DNA from: Kroppenstedtia sanguinis
Lineage (GTDB): Bacteria; Bacillota; Bacilli; Thermoactinomycetales; DSM-45169
Assembly: GCF_050433445.1 (NCBI RefSeq)
Contig: NZ_JBNPXF010000012.1
Span: 1 to 64,000 of the forward strand
Length of the DNA stretch: 64,000 bases
Direction of reading: 5' to 3'
The position numbers and the translations under genes are program-made. This document shows positions 41,905 to 50,140 of the stretch, in pieces. The notes below the pieces were generated by a model. It saw only the letters and a list, made by a program, of their open reading frames with translations. It had not been told where the DNA came from and did not search any database. The first letter of the stretch is position 1. The number at the start of each line of letters is the position of its first letter.

Positions 41905-42107
41905 AAGGGCTGTTGATTAACCATCAAGTGGATGATGGGAACAAAACGATCCTTTCGCTCTTCCCCTTGCCCCCATCGTAAAATATTGCTTGAGGGGACG
42001 GGGAGGGTGGGACGGCTACGATCTCTTGCAAAGAACGCAAAGGCTCTTCACCCTCCCACCATCCCGACCTTATTTCCTACCTGAAATATGTCTAATCAAC
42101 ACGCCTG
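41905..42107. mobile_element. Family A MITE, copy A10 (203 bp)
   Basis: Ends AAGGGCTGTTGATTAACCA and TGTCTAATCAACACGCCTG. Flanks TCTCTACAT (41896-41904) and TCCCTACAT (42108-42116) agree at 8 of 9 bases. Hairpin arms GAGGGTGGGACGG (42003-42015) and CCCTCCCACCATC (42051-42063). It lacks the 55-bp module and sits between the divergent permease and yyaC. Confidence 0.85.
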
Positions 42108-42182
42108 TCCCTACATGTATATTTCCTGTTTCCCATCCGTATACTGGTAAGGATTTGAATTCCCTTTCGGAGGTTGACTGCC

Positions 42183-42776
42183 ATGCGCGAACCGGCTCCA
42201 ACCCCGGACCTTGGGTCCAACTGTCCGACCCGTATCCAATACACCCATCCCAGCGCTCCCCACCAGTGCGCAGATTGGCTAAGTGAAACACTTCAGTTGT
42301 ATCCCGGATCCCGGGAACTGGCCTGTATCTGTATTGGGACCGACCGGTCGACGGGAGACTCTCTCGGCCCATTGGTCGGAACTCAATTAGAAGAGATGAC
42401 GGCTCCCTTTCTCCGAGTGTATGGAACATTGGACGAGCCTGTTCATGCGGTCAACTTGGAGAACACCCTGCTTCGATTGAAAAAGGAACTGCGGAATCCC
42501 CGGGTGATCGCCGTCGATGCCTGTCTGGGACAGCTATCCAGTGTGGGATGGATCCAGGTAGGTAACGGACCTGTCAGGCCGGGAGCCGGAGTCAACAAAC
42601 AGCTGCCTGAGGTGGGGCAGGTACATGTGACGGGGATCGTCAATGTAGCAGGTTTTATGGAATACTTTGTCCTCCAGAACACACGCCTGAGCATGGTGAT
42701 GAAGATGGCTCAAGTGATCGCTTCATCCATCTATTCAGTAGCCCTAAGCGAAAATTCCCGTCGTAGATCTCTTTAG
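42183..42776 (+). CDS. yyaC: Spore protease YyaC
   Basis: 197 residues from the ATG at 42183, 9 bases after GGAGG; a TTG at 42174 overlaps that site. YyaC belongs to a family related to the GPR germination protease: LACICIGTDRSTGDSLGPLV, VIAVDACLGQLSSVGWIQVG and GVNKQLPEVGQVHVTGIVNV are characteristic, with the paired aspartates GTD and VDAC as candidate catalytic residues. Expected to be made during sporulation. Same neighbourhood in Bacillus (near parB). Confidence 0.92.
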   Translation: MREPAPTPDLGSNCPTRIQYTHPSAPHQCADWLSETLQLYPGSRELACICIGTDRSTGDSLGPLVGTQLEEMTAPFLRVYGTLDEPVHAVNLENTLLRLKKELRNPRVIAVDACLGQLSSVGWIQVGNGPVRPGAGVNKQLPEVGQVHVTGIVNVAGFMEYFVLQNTRLSMVMKMAQVIASSIYSVALSENSRRRSL

Positions 42777-42788
42777 AGAAACAGACAA

Positions 42789-42830
42789 CAGGATCCACCC
42801 GGCCCACGGAAGAAGGCCAGGTGGATCCTG
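42789..42830. terminator. Bidirectional hairpin between yyaC and DUF554 gene
   Basis: CAGGATCCACC and GGTGGATCCTG form an 11-bp stem closing a second GGCC/GGCC stem. Convergent genes on both sides. Confidence 0.65.
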
Positions 42831-42885
42831 TCATCTGGATAAGAAAAAACACACAGTTTTTGTCGAAACGAAACGGAGATCTCGG

Positions 42886-43587
42886 TTAGAGGGAAAAACG
42901 AATCATAACCCAAGCTACCCCCACTGCAACAGGGATGGCGGGGAGCAAATCTCCCACCCGGATCTTTGCCATCCCGAGCAACTGGATCCCAATCCCGATA
43001 ATCAAGATCCCCCCCGTTGCCGTCACCTGCTGGATGACTTGATCCAAGGCTTCCTTGTCGAGAAACTGGGTGATCCAGCCCGCAGACAAGGTTATCGCCC
43101 CTTGATAAAGTACAACAGGGATCATCGAGAAGAGCACTCCACTCCCCAAGCTGGAAGTAAACAGGATGGCAGTAAACCCATCCAGCAGGGATTTGGTGTA
43201 CAACACTGCATGATCTCCCCGCAAACCGCTATCCAACCCTCCCAAGATCGCCATGGGACCGACGCAATAAACCAAGGTCCCGGTTACAAATCCAGTGGCA
43301 AATCGACCTTCATTTTTCCAGCGGTTTTCGATCCACTTTCCAAATTGATTCAACCGATCTTCCACCTTCAATCCACCACCCAGGACCCCTCCCACTGCGA
43401 TCGCAAGCAAGACAACGGTAAAGTTTTTCGCTTCCAAAGCCATGGATAGGCCGATCACACACACTACCAGCCCCATCCCCTGCATCACAGTCTCATGAGT
43501 CTCTTTTTTCATGCTGGTGAAAAAAGTGCCCAGCAGGGATCCTATAACAATCGCGATCCCGTTCACCAGCGTACCTAGTAAAATCAC
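42886..43587 (-). CDS. DUF554 membrane protein
   Basis: 233 residues, seven or so membrane segments. ILLGTLVNGIAIVIGSLLGT at the start and VTGTLVYCVGPMAILGGLDS in the middle identify DUF554 (YqgA/YdfK-like), a presumed transporter of unknown substrate. In Bacilli a DUF554 gene often lies next to the aminotransferase and parB, as here. Confidence 0.9.
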   Translation of the reverse strand: MILLGTLVNGIAIVIGSLLGTFFTSMKKETHETVMQGMGLVVCVIGLSMALEAKNFTVVLLAIAVGGVLGGGLKVEDRLNQFGKWIENRWKNEGRFATGFVTGTLVYCVGPMAILGGLDSGLRGDHAVLYTKSLLDGFTAILFTSSLGSGVLFSMIPVVLYQGAITLSAGWITQFLDKEALDQVIQQVTATGGILIIGIGIQLLGMAKIRVGDLLPAIPVAVGVAWVMIRFSL

Positions 43588-43603
43588 TTCTCACTCCAAC
43601 TCC

Positions 43604-44752
43604 CTAACCGATCCCATAAGCTTCGCAAATTTCCCCCACCGCCTGTAGTAACACCTCTACATCCTGATCCTTGTTGAAAAAACCAGGGCTGACTCGGATG
43701 GTGCCTGTATCTGCGGTTCCCAGTGTCTGATGAGCCAACGCAGCACAATGAAATCCGGGTCGAACCGCAATGTTATAATGTTGATCCAGAATGGCGGCCA
43801 CTTCGTTGCCGTCCACTCCCTCCACATTAAATGAAATCACAGGAACGGTAGAGGACGCTGGTGTGTATAGATGAATTCCTTCCATCCGACTCAATCCCTC
43901 GGAGATCTGTTGGGCGAGATCCAACTCATGTCGCCAGATCGATTCCATCCCCTGTTCAGACAAAAACTGAAGTCCGGCATTTAAGCCGACAATTCCAGGG
44001 GTATTAGGCGTTCCGCTTTCAAAGCCCGTCGGACGTTCCTCCGGTTGCATCAACTGTTCGGAATAACTGCCTGTTCCCCCTTCCATCAAGGGACGAAGAG
44101 ATAGCTTCGGCGATATATACAATCCTCCGGTACCTTGCGGACCCATCAATCCCTTATGACCGGAAAAAGCCAACATCGATATTCCCATCGACTCCACATC
44201 GATAGGAACCACACCCGCCGTCTGGGCGGCATCCACTAGCAGAGGAATCCCCCACCGACGGGCAATATTTCCGATCTCCCCCACCGGGAGTAACACACCG
44301 GTCACATTAGAAGCATGAGTCGCGACAATCAAGCGGGTACGGGAACCCAAAGCCCTTTCCAAGCGATGCAGATCCACAGGTTCCTCCGCCCCTGGAGGAA
44401 TGTAATCCACTTCAATCCCCTGGTTTTTTTTCAACATCTCCAATGGGCGAACCACTGCATTGTGTTCCCAGCTGGTGGCTACTACATGGTCACCTGGATT
44501 CAACCATCCTTTGAGGGAAAGATTGATCCCATGGGTTCCATTTTGACAAAAGATCAGATTTCGCGGATCCGGGATCTGAAACAACCCTGCCAGCCGGCGG
44601 CGGGTCTCTTCTACCTTCTCCCCGGCCAGCCTGGAGAGTTGATGTCCGCCTCTGCCAGGATTGGCCCCGTAGTTTGTCAAATGATCCTCCACGCTCTTCA
44701 AAACCGTGGCCGGTTTTGGCCAAGTGGTGGCGGCGTTGTCCAGATAGATCAC
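43604..44752 (-). CDS. Class V aminotransferase, cysteine desulfurase-like
   Basis: PLP enzyme of about 382 residues from the GTG at 44752 (GGAGGGG upstream): VIYLDNAATTWPKP is the family opening. The frame extends to a TTG at 44779 that overlaps parB, a weaker choice. Other motifs: FCQNGTHGINLSLKGWLNPG, ATHASNVTGVLLPVGEI, LLVDAAQTAGVVPID, and the PLP lysine in LAFSGHKGLMGPQGTGGLYI. The active-site cysteine loop expected of cysteine desulfurases is represented by PGFHCAALAH. Probably releases sulfur from cysteine for a dedicated acceptor; acceptor unknown. Confidence 0.88.
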   Translation of the reverse strand: MIYLDNAATTWPKPATVLKSVEDHLTNYGANPGRGGHQLSRLAGEKVEETRRRLAGLFQIPDPRNLIFCQNGTHGINLSLKGWLNPGDHVVATSWEHNAVVRPLEMLKKNQGIEVDYIPPGAEEPVDLHRLERALGSRTRLIVATHASNVTGVLLPVGEIGNIARRWGIPLLVDAAQTAGVVPIDVESMGISMLAFSGHKGLMGPQGTGGLYISPKLSLRPLMEGGTGSYSEQLMQPEERPTGFESGTPNTPGIVGLNAGLQFLSEQGMESIWRHELDLAQQISEGLSRMEGIHLYTPASSTVPVISFNVEGVDGNEVAAILDQHYNIAVRPGFHCAALAHQTLGTADTGTIRVSPGFFNKDQDVEVLLQAVGEICEAYGIG

Positions 44753-44775
44753 ATCCACCCCTCCATCACCAAGTA

Positions 44776-45648
44776 TCAATCCAGAATCCGATCCTTCTGT
44801 AGCATTTCCACCAACCGTTCCAGTTCTCGCTCCGAGTAATACTCGATTTCAATCCGTCCTTTTTTTCTTCCGTGACGAATCCGCACTGGGGTACTATAAG
44901 CTTCCTGCAACATATCCTCATAACGTTTAAATTGCGGAGAGAAAGGCCTTTGAGCACGTTCCTTTTTCTTTTGAGTCCGCCTCACCCCCTCATTCACCTG
45001 TTGAACCCATTCTTCCAACTGTCGCACGCTGACCTCTTCCTTTACCGCCCGCTTGGCCAGCTTTAACAAAGCCTCCCTGTCTTCCACTCCTCGTAACGCA
45101 CGAGCGTGTCCCATAGATAATGTTCCACGTGAAACATCTTCCTGAACTTCCTGGGGGAGTTGAAGTAGACGAAGAAAGTTTGCCACATGAGGACGGCTTT
45201 TCCCCACCCGTTTGGCCAATTCCTCTTGGGTCAGAGAGAAGCGGTCCATCAACTTTTGATAAGCCTGTGCGATCTCGATGGAGTTAAGATCTTCCCGCTG
45301 CAAATTCTCAATCAAGGCGATCTCCATCATCTGCTCATCAGAAAATTCCCGAACCACCACAGGAACCTGATCCAACTGGGCTTCTTTGGCTGCGCGGAAC
45401 CGTCTTTCTCCGGCTACAATCTCAAAACCTCGAATGCTTTTTCTTACCACAAGGGGCTGAACCACTCCATGTTCTTGAATGGATGCGATCAGCTCCTGCA
45501 GTGCATCTGGATCAAAATGTTTGCGTGGTTGATAGGGATTGGCACGCAGCTCATCCACCGCAATTTCGTTCACTACATCTTCATCATCTACCTGGGCATC
45601 TGGAAAAAGAGCACCCAATCCTTTACCCAGAGCTTTACTCCCGGCCAT
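44776..45648 (-). CDS. parB: Chromosome partition protein ParB (Spo0J)
   Basis: 290 residues. N-terminal ParA-interaction peptide (MAGSKALGKGLGALFPD), CTP-binding/CTPase domain with NPYQPRKHFD, GERRFRAAK and ENLQREDLN, helix-turn-helix SLTQEELAKRVGKSRPHVAN and a C-terminal dimer domain. It loads at parS, slides as a clamp, recruits condensin to oriC and controls DnaA through ParA. It overlaps parA by 14 bases. One parS site lies within this gene (45121-45136), as in Bacillus. Confidence 0.98.
   Translation of the reverse strand: MAGSKALGKGLGALFPDAQVDDEDVVNEIAVDELRANPYQPRKHFDPDALQELIASIQEHGVVQPLVVRKSIRGFEIVAGERRFRAAKEAQLDQVPVVVREFSDEQMMEIALIENLQREDLNSIEIAQAYQKLMDRFSLTQEELAKRVGKSRPHVANFLRLLQLPQEVQEDVSRGTLSMGHARALRGVEDREALLKLAKRAVKEEVSVRQLEEWVQQVNEGVRRTQKKKERAQRPFSPQFKRYEDMLQEAYSTPVRIRHGRKKGRIEIEYYSERELERLVEMLQKDRILD
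45121..45136. promoter_or_regulatory. parS site inside parB
   Basis: TGTTCCACGTGAAACA matches the Firmicute parS consensus TGTTNCACGTGAAACA exactly. In Bacillus subtilis a parS also lies within spo0J. Confidence 0.92.
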
Positions 45649-46357
45649 TCCGGATCACTTCCTTTGCCAATTCAATATAGCATTCCGCCCCACGGGAACG
45701 GACATCGTAATCCAGGATAGTCATCCCGTGGCTGGGTGCTTCACTGAGACGGACATTGCGGGGGATGACAGTACGATACACCTTCTCCTGAAAATATTTC
45801 TTGACTTCCTCCATCACCTGTACAGAAAGATTGGTACGTCCATCAAACATCGTCAATAGGACACCCTCAATTTCCAAGCGTTTATTCAAGTGTTTTTGCA
45901 CAATGCGAATCGTGTTCAGTAATTGTCCCAATCCTTCCAATGCGTAAAACTCACATTGGATGGGGATCAATACCGAATTGGCTGCAGTCAGCGAGTTGAC
46001 TGTCAACACTCCGAGAGAAGGGGGACAGTCGATCAGGATATAGTCGTAAGTATCTCTGATTCCTTGCAATGCCCGCTTCAGTCGATGTTCACGGGAAAGG
46101 GTTTGGACCAATTCAATTTCCGCCCCGGCCAATTCGATCCGCGCGGGTACTAGATCCAATCCCTCAATCGAACTGGGGAGAATCACATCCTTAGCGGGGA
46201 CTTCATCAATCAACACATCATAGATGCACTGTTTCACATCTGCTTTATTGATCCCCAATCCAGAAGTCGTGTTACCCTGAGGATCTGTATCCACAATCAA
46301 AATTCGTTTGCCTTGATGGACCAAACTGGCTCCCAAATTGATGGAAGTCGTCGTTTT
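45635..46357 (-). CDS. parA: ParA (Soj), exon 2, interrupted by a group II intron
   Basis: Partition ATPase ParA; this is the main part. Exon 1 is 48501-48457 (15 codons from a TTG start) and the intron is 48456-46358. Joined, the Walker A reads NQKGGVGKTTTSINLG and the protein is 255 residues, close to Soj (253). Exon 2 contains the second P-loop strand ILIVDTDPQGNTTSGLG, DYILIDCPPSLGVLTVNSL, LTMFDGRTNLS and VIPRNVRLSEAPSHG. Translated without splicing from an ATG at 46393, the product would begin RIWQGAGFPPYKTTTS and lack the GGVGK of the deviant Walker motif, so it could not bind ATP. ParA monomer and dimer states regulate DnaA and ParB-parS segregation. Overlaps parB by 14 bases. Confidence 0.93.
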   Translation of the reverse strand, partial: KTTTSINLGASLVHQGKRILIVDTDPQGNTTSGLGINKADVKQCIYDVLIDEVPAKDVILPSSIEGLDLVPARIELAGAEIELVQTLSREHRLKRALQGIRDTYDYILIDCPPSLGVLTVNSLTAANSVLIPIQCEFYALEGLGQLLNTIRIVQKHLNKRLEIEGVLLTMFDGRTNLSVQVMEEVKKYFQEKVYRTVIPRNVRLSEAPSHGMTILDYDVRSRGAECYIELAKEVIRNGRE

Positions 46358-46418
46358 GTAGGGTGGGAACCCAGCGCCTTGCCAGATCCTCATCGCAGGT
46401 TTCTGTGAACCCCCCTCC

Positions 46419-46452
46419 GAACCGAACGTACACTTTTCAATGTATTCGGCTC
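46419..46452 (-). ncRNA. Group II intron domain V
   Basis: 34-nt catalytic hairpin: GAGCCGAATAC pairs with GTACGTTCGGTTC around a TTGAAAAGT loop region, the usual GAGCCG...GAAA...CGGTTC pattern. It has no AGC triad: the catalytic triad position reads AGCC within GAGCCG, as in most bacterial introns. Domain VI and the 3' splice site follow within 61 bases. Confidence 0.92.
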
Positions 46453-46538
46453 TCCAGCCATTCCTGAGCCCAGTAAAAACAATGAGAGTTTTCTCGCAAA
46501 TACCCGATCAGAGAAAGCAGGAGGGAGAGGCGGACAGG

Positions 46539-48002
46539 CTACGATCTCTTGCCAAAAGTGCAAACAAGCTCCGGCTGCATTTTTTTCCTTAATGGTTCAT
46601 GGAAGTATGTAAGCAGCTTTTCCCTTCCGTCTCCGTCCTCCACCTTCAGCCCAATCCTTTTTTTTGGCACGGTTCCCGGTCCGCTATGAATCTCTGTACC
46701 GTATTTGTCCAACACCTTTTTCAACGAGGTTTTTTCCTTGCGGGCGATGGTCTTGACTAAACTCCAATAGTGATAATACCTGAATTTCCCCAGCTTGGTG
46801 CTGACATCCTCAGCCATACTATAAAAATCGTACAACTCTCGCATTTCCACATGGTATCGCTGAATTAATTGTGGGAGAGGCAGATAGATTCTGGAGTTGA
46901 TATGAACCGGCTTGCCCCTCTGGCTGAATAATCCAATCTGCTGACGAATCACCTCACCTGGCACCAACAATTGAACGCCTCCAAAGGCGGCTCCCCTTTC
47001 AACCTCTGTTGCATCCTGCTTTGGCACGCGCTTCTCGGATTGGATCTCATAACCGAGAAAGCGCACAGGGTTCTTTGCTAAGTGTTGGATCCGGATCTCC
47101 TCTCCCTCAAGAGCCAGGTGCAAGGAAGATTGCAGGAAAGTTTGGATATCCTCTCGGAGGGCCTGAACTGTGGCCTTTTTCCCACTCAAGCAAAGGAGGA
47201 ATCGCTCGGCATACCTGAGATAAATCATCTGCTCCCCCTGATCTCTGGCAGATAAAGATCGTTCTTCCATCCATCGATCCAGTTCATGAAGATAGATATT
47301 GACAAGCAAAGAGCAGATCTCCCCTCCGGGGAAAGAAGTCGAAGCATACAGGGGAATACCCCCGTATCGCAAGAGCCCCGCCCGAAGAAACCGGTGGAGC
47401 AACTCCAGAAATCTACCGTCATCAATCCGCCTAGCTAACAGAGAAAGCAAAAGCTGAGGGTCCATTCGTTGCAGGAGATCCTGGATCTCACCTTCCATTC
47501 CCCAATTCACGTTCCTGCAGGATGTGCGGATCATGCGCAAAGCCGTCTGATGGCTCCTGCCAGGTCGGAAACCATGTGAGGAGTTCAGAAAGATTGGCTC
47601 ATAGATCGCCTCCAGGATCTGTCTTAATATCTCCAAGACCCATCGATCTCCAATGGGAAGAATCTCATCCCCTCTCCCCTGTTTTGGGCCTAATGATCTG
47701 GGGTAATAGGCCTCCGCTTTCATCTGCCGGATCACTTGCTTCACCCACTCCGCCTGCACTCCATCCAGAGAAACATTGGACCGCTGGGCCCCTGGCCACT
47801 CCCGAATTTGGATCCAAGCGTTCCGATAGAAGTCAGGATTAAAAAAATTGCGGTATAACCTTCGAAAGACAAAACTCTCATCGTGTCTGGCTTTCCGGCT
47901 CAGTAACGATAAGATTACTTCGGCTCTCTGCATTTCGCATACCTCCATAATCCATCGTTTGAACGACCTGCCCCCCTTCGCCAAGTAATGGGCTTTCCCC
48001 AT
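46539..48002 (-). CDS. Group II intron maturase with lost reverse-transcriptase active site
   Basis: 487 residues. Order: RT-0/RT-1 region (FRRLYRNFFNPDFYRNAWIQ), RT-2 with SSHGFRPGRSHQTALRMI, RT-3, RT-4 with FPGGEICSLLVNIYLHELD, RT-5, RT-7, then domain X (FYSMAEDVSTKLGKFRYYHY and YWSLVKTIARKEKTSLKKVL) and a basic C-terminus. The YADD box reads YLRYAERFLLCLSG: both catalytic aspartates are gone (codons at 47202-47213). RT-3, normally GDIKxxFD, reads EGEIQDLLQRMDP. The QGG of RT-4 is PGG. No HNH endonuclease domain is seen. The frame is intact, so reverse transcription is probably dead while RNA-splicing (maturase) function of the RT fingers and domain X may be kept. Start is uncertain; MEVCEMQRAEVILSLLSRKA at residue 19 is also possible. 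Confidence 0.9.
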   Translation of the reverse strand: MGKAHYLAKGGRSFKRWIMEVCEMQRAEVILSLLSRKARHDESFVFRRLYRNFFNPDFYRNAWIQIREWPGAQRSNVSLDGVQAEWVKQVIRQMKAEAYYPRSLGPKQGRGDEILPIGDRWVLEILRQILEAIYEPIFLNSSHGFRPGRSHQTALRMIRTSCRNVNWGMEGEIQDLLQRMDPQLLLSLLARRIDDGRFLELLHRFLRAGLLRYGGIPLYASTSFPGGEICSLLVNIYLHELDRWMEERSLSARDQGEQMIYLRYAERFLLCLSGKKATVQALREDIQTFLQSSLHLALEGEEIRIQHLAKNPVRFLGYEIQSEKRVPKQDATEVERGAAFGGVQLLVPGEVIRQQIGLFSQRGKPVHINSRIYLPLPQLIQRYHVEMRELYDFYSMAEDVSTKLGKFRYYHYWSLVKTIARKEKTSLKKVLDKYGTEIHSGPGTVPKKRIGLKVEDGDGREKLLTYFHEPLRKKMQPELVCTFGKRS

Positions 48003-48456
48003 CTCAGACTACTACGGGGGCTCCGTGACCCTAGCGAGATTCCTTCTGAACATCCCGCCTTAGGCCATCTCCGTTTAGGATAGATGAACACCATGGAAGT
48101 GACGTAGGTTCCCGTTCGTCTCTTTGACACATCTTTGATGCGCTGGGAAAGGGGCGGAGAGTATGAAGAGCGCAGGAAATACCCTTCACAGCTCCTTTCC
48201 GTGTGCGTCTCAATCAGCTTTCGCACACCCCGGCGGTCAGGGCCAAGAAACTGGGGTTCAGGCAGTATAGCCTTGACCCTATCACTTCATTGGTCTCGCC
48301 GATCCGGCCACACGCTGATTAAACGACCGATCGGCTTTGCCGGCATGCTATGGTCCCTGATGGTGTTTCCACATCAGGTAAGCCGGTTGACCATGGGATC
48401 TCTCTCCAATCCCAGCCTCCAGAAAGGCATTGTTCATCATCCCCTTACGGACGCAC

Positions 48457-48501
48457 TCCAACCCCGCCTTTTTGATTGGCAATGGCTACAACTCGACTCA
48501 A
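48457..48501 (-). CDS. parA: ParA exon 1 (15 codons, TTG start)
   Basis: TTG at 48501 after CGAGGTGCAG, then codons for SRVVAIANQKGGVG, the first strand and the Walker A start of ParA, ending at GGA (48457) where the intron begins. It follows noc by 73 bases. It joins AAA ACG ACG at 46357. Confidence 0.93.
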
Positions 48502-48574
48502 TGAATCTGCACCTCGTTTCACAGCTGATAGGAGTCAGGACTGCACGAGTCCCTTCCTCGAAATTGTACACCTT

Positions 48575-49387
48575 TTATTTTGGAATGCGAATAACCACTT
48601 CATAAAAGTCCTCCTGATCCTTTTCATCTGCAATCACTGGAAGACCGCTCTCTTTCACCATGTCCACAGATTGGCGAATGGTATTGACTGCAATTCGTAC
48701 ATCCCTGGAAAAGGATTTTCGTTTGGGCTTGGGAGTATTCCTCATCTCCGTCCAGCGTTGCACCCGTTTTTCTGTCTGTTTGACATTCAGGTCTTTCTGC
48801 AATATTTCATGTAACAACTTCAATTGCAGTTCTTTTTCCTTCAAACCCAACAACGCCCGGGCATGTCTCTCGGAAATGGATCGGTTCAAGACCGCATCCT
48901 TTACCTCCTGTGGAAGGTGTAGCAGACGCAATTTATTCGCCACAGTAGATTGTCCCTTCCCTAACCGCTTGGCGAGACCTTCCTGCGTCAGGTCGTGAAG
49001 CTCGATTAACTGATCGTAGGCCTCCGCCTCTTCCAGAGCGGTCAATCCTTCCCGTTGCAGGTTTTCGATCAATGAGACCGAGGCAGCATCCATATCGGAC
49101 ATCTCACGAACAATGGCGGGAATTCTCTCCATCCCTAATTTTTTGACAGCACGAAGCCTTCTTTCACCGGCGATCAATTCATAGTGATCCCGAACTCGCC
49201 GTACCACCACTGGTTGGATGACCCCATGGGTGCGAATCGTTTCACACAATTCCTTTAATCGTTCGTCATCAAAAATCGACCGTGGCTGATAGGGACTCGG
49301 CCGGATTTTCTCCACTTCCAACTGCCTGACTTCATCCTGTTCTTCTTTTTCTGCCATCCCGAAAAACCGGTTGAATGGTTCTCTCAT
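48575..49387 (-). CDS. noc: Nucleoid occlusion protein Noc
   Basis: 270 residues from the ATG at 49387 (MREPFNRFFGMAEKEEQDEV); the frame extends to GTG codons at 49402. The N-terminal amphipathic peptide with FNRFFG is the membrane-targeting helix typical of Noc and absent from ParB. Then a ParB-like CTP-binding domain (SPYQPRSIF, GERRLRAVK, ENLQREGL), helix-turn-helix DLTQEGLAKRLGKGQSTVAN and C-terminal dimer domain. It binds Noc sites and blocks FtsZ assembly over DNA. It is upstream of parA in the usual rsmG-noc-parA-parB order, but here separated from rsmG by two foreign-looking plus-strand genes. Confidence 0.95.
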   Translation of the reverse strand: MREPFNRFFGMAEKEEQDEVRQLEVEKIRPSPYQPRSIFDDERLKELCETIRTHGVIQPVVVRRVRDHYELIAGERRLRAVKKLGMERIPAIVREMSDMDAASVSLIENLQREGLTALEEAEAYDQLIELHDLTQEGLAKRLGKGQSTVANKLRLLHLPQEVKDAVLNRSISERHARALLGLKEKELQLKLLHEILQKDLNVKQTEKRVQRWTEMRNTPKPKRKSFSRDVRIAVNTIRQSVDMVKESGLPVIADEKDQEDFYEVVIRIPK

Positions 49388-49903
49388 CTTCACGGACACC
49401 ACCTGTAATCACTATGAAATCTTTTTTAGAAGTATGGTGCTCCCATCATTCTGGGACGACCGAGATGGGCAACGTTTCATTGTTCTGAGAAACCCAATTT
49501 ACCCTTCTGATGGACTCTTTCACATGAGCGTGTTTGATAAAATCACCACGGCAACACATCACCATTCAGTTGAATCCCCGATCCCACATCTGCGTTCCTC
49601 GGCTTCAGTTAGGAATCGACACCTTCACTGGAGAATCATCAGGCATCATGGCCTCACCCACCGTCCTGTCCTTACCAGACTTACAAAAGTCCTATAACCC
49701 AGCAACCCTCCCTTCCAGATCTGGTTCGGCTGTGTTCACATAGACTTTATAACTAATTCGATGTTTTCGAAAGACCCTCCTCTCTTTTCCACCCCCTTCT
49801 TTTCCCTTTCTCCTCTAATTGGAACACCAAAGAGAGGATTTCCATTCGCCATCGTCGCCGAAAACACTTCTTCACAATGCTCCTCCACCTCCGAACGCTG
49901 CTA

Positions 49904-49919
49904 TGTTCCACGTGGAACA
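49904..49919. promoter_or_regulatory. parS-like site upstream of noc
   Basis: TGTTCCACGTGGAACA is a perfect 16-bp palindrome and differs from consensus parS at one base. It lies in the 750-bp gap (49403-50140) between noc and the actin-like gene. The rest of that gap contains only promoter signals and a weak family C-like stretch near 49431-49500. Confidence 0.85.
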
Positions 49920-50050
49920 TTCCTCACACCCCAACAAAACAAACGTTCCCCTACGACGTAGGAATGAAAGAATTCATCGGTCTCTCAACATAAATTGTCG
50001 AAAAAAGGGGAAAGGGAATCGACGAAAGAAGAAACCCGCCTTTCTTCTTA

Positions 50051-50080
50051 TTGACCCCCTATAACCCAGATTGTTAGAAT
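50051..50080 (+). promoter_or_regulatory. Sigma-A promoter of the actin-like gene
   Basis: TTGACC (50051-50056) and TAGAAT (50075-50080), 18-bp spacing, 60 bases before the ATG. Confidence 0.6.
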
Positions 50081-50140
50081 CAATAGAAGACCAGTGAAAG
50101 AACAGTTTGAGACCTTTGACCAAAAACAGGAGGAACCGTT

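Larger units (their letters stand above)
46358..48456 (-). mobile_element. Group II intron in parA (2099 bp)
   Basis: Begins GTGCGTCCGTAAGGGG, matching the group II 5' consensus GTGYG, and ends CCCACCCTAC (3' AY). Exact removal restores VGKTTT in frame. It holds a 487-residue reverse transcriptase-like gene and a clear domain V at 46452-46419. It is in the same orientation as parA, so splicing from the parA transcript is possible. The structured domain I region (48456-48003) holds no gene. A fragment of the MITE hairpin core lies at 46527-46572 between the ORF end and domain V. Confidence 0.95.

Noticed and set aside
46394..46538. Unspliced ParA start at the ATG 46393
   Set aside because: That start yields a protein beginning with intron-encoded residues and lacking GGVGK; the intron boundaries explain the frame better.
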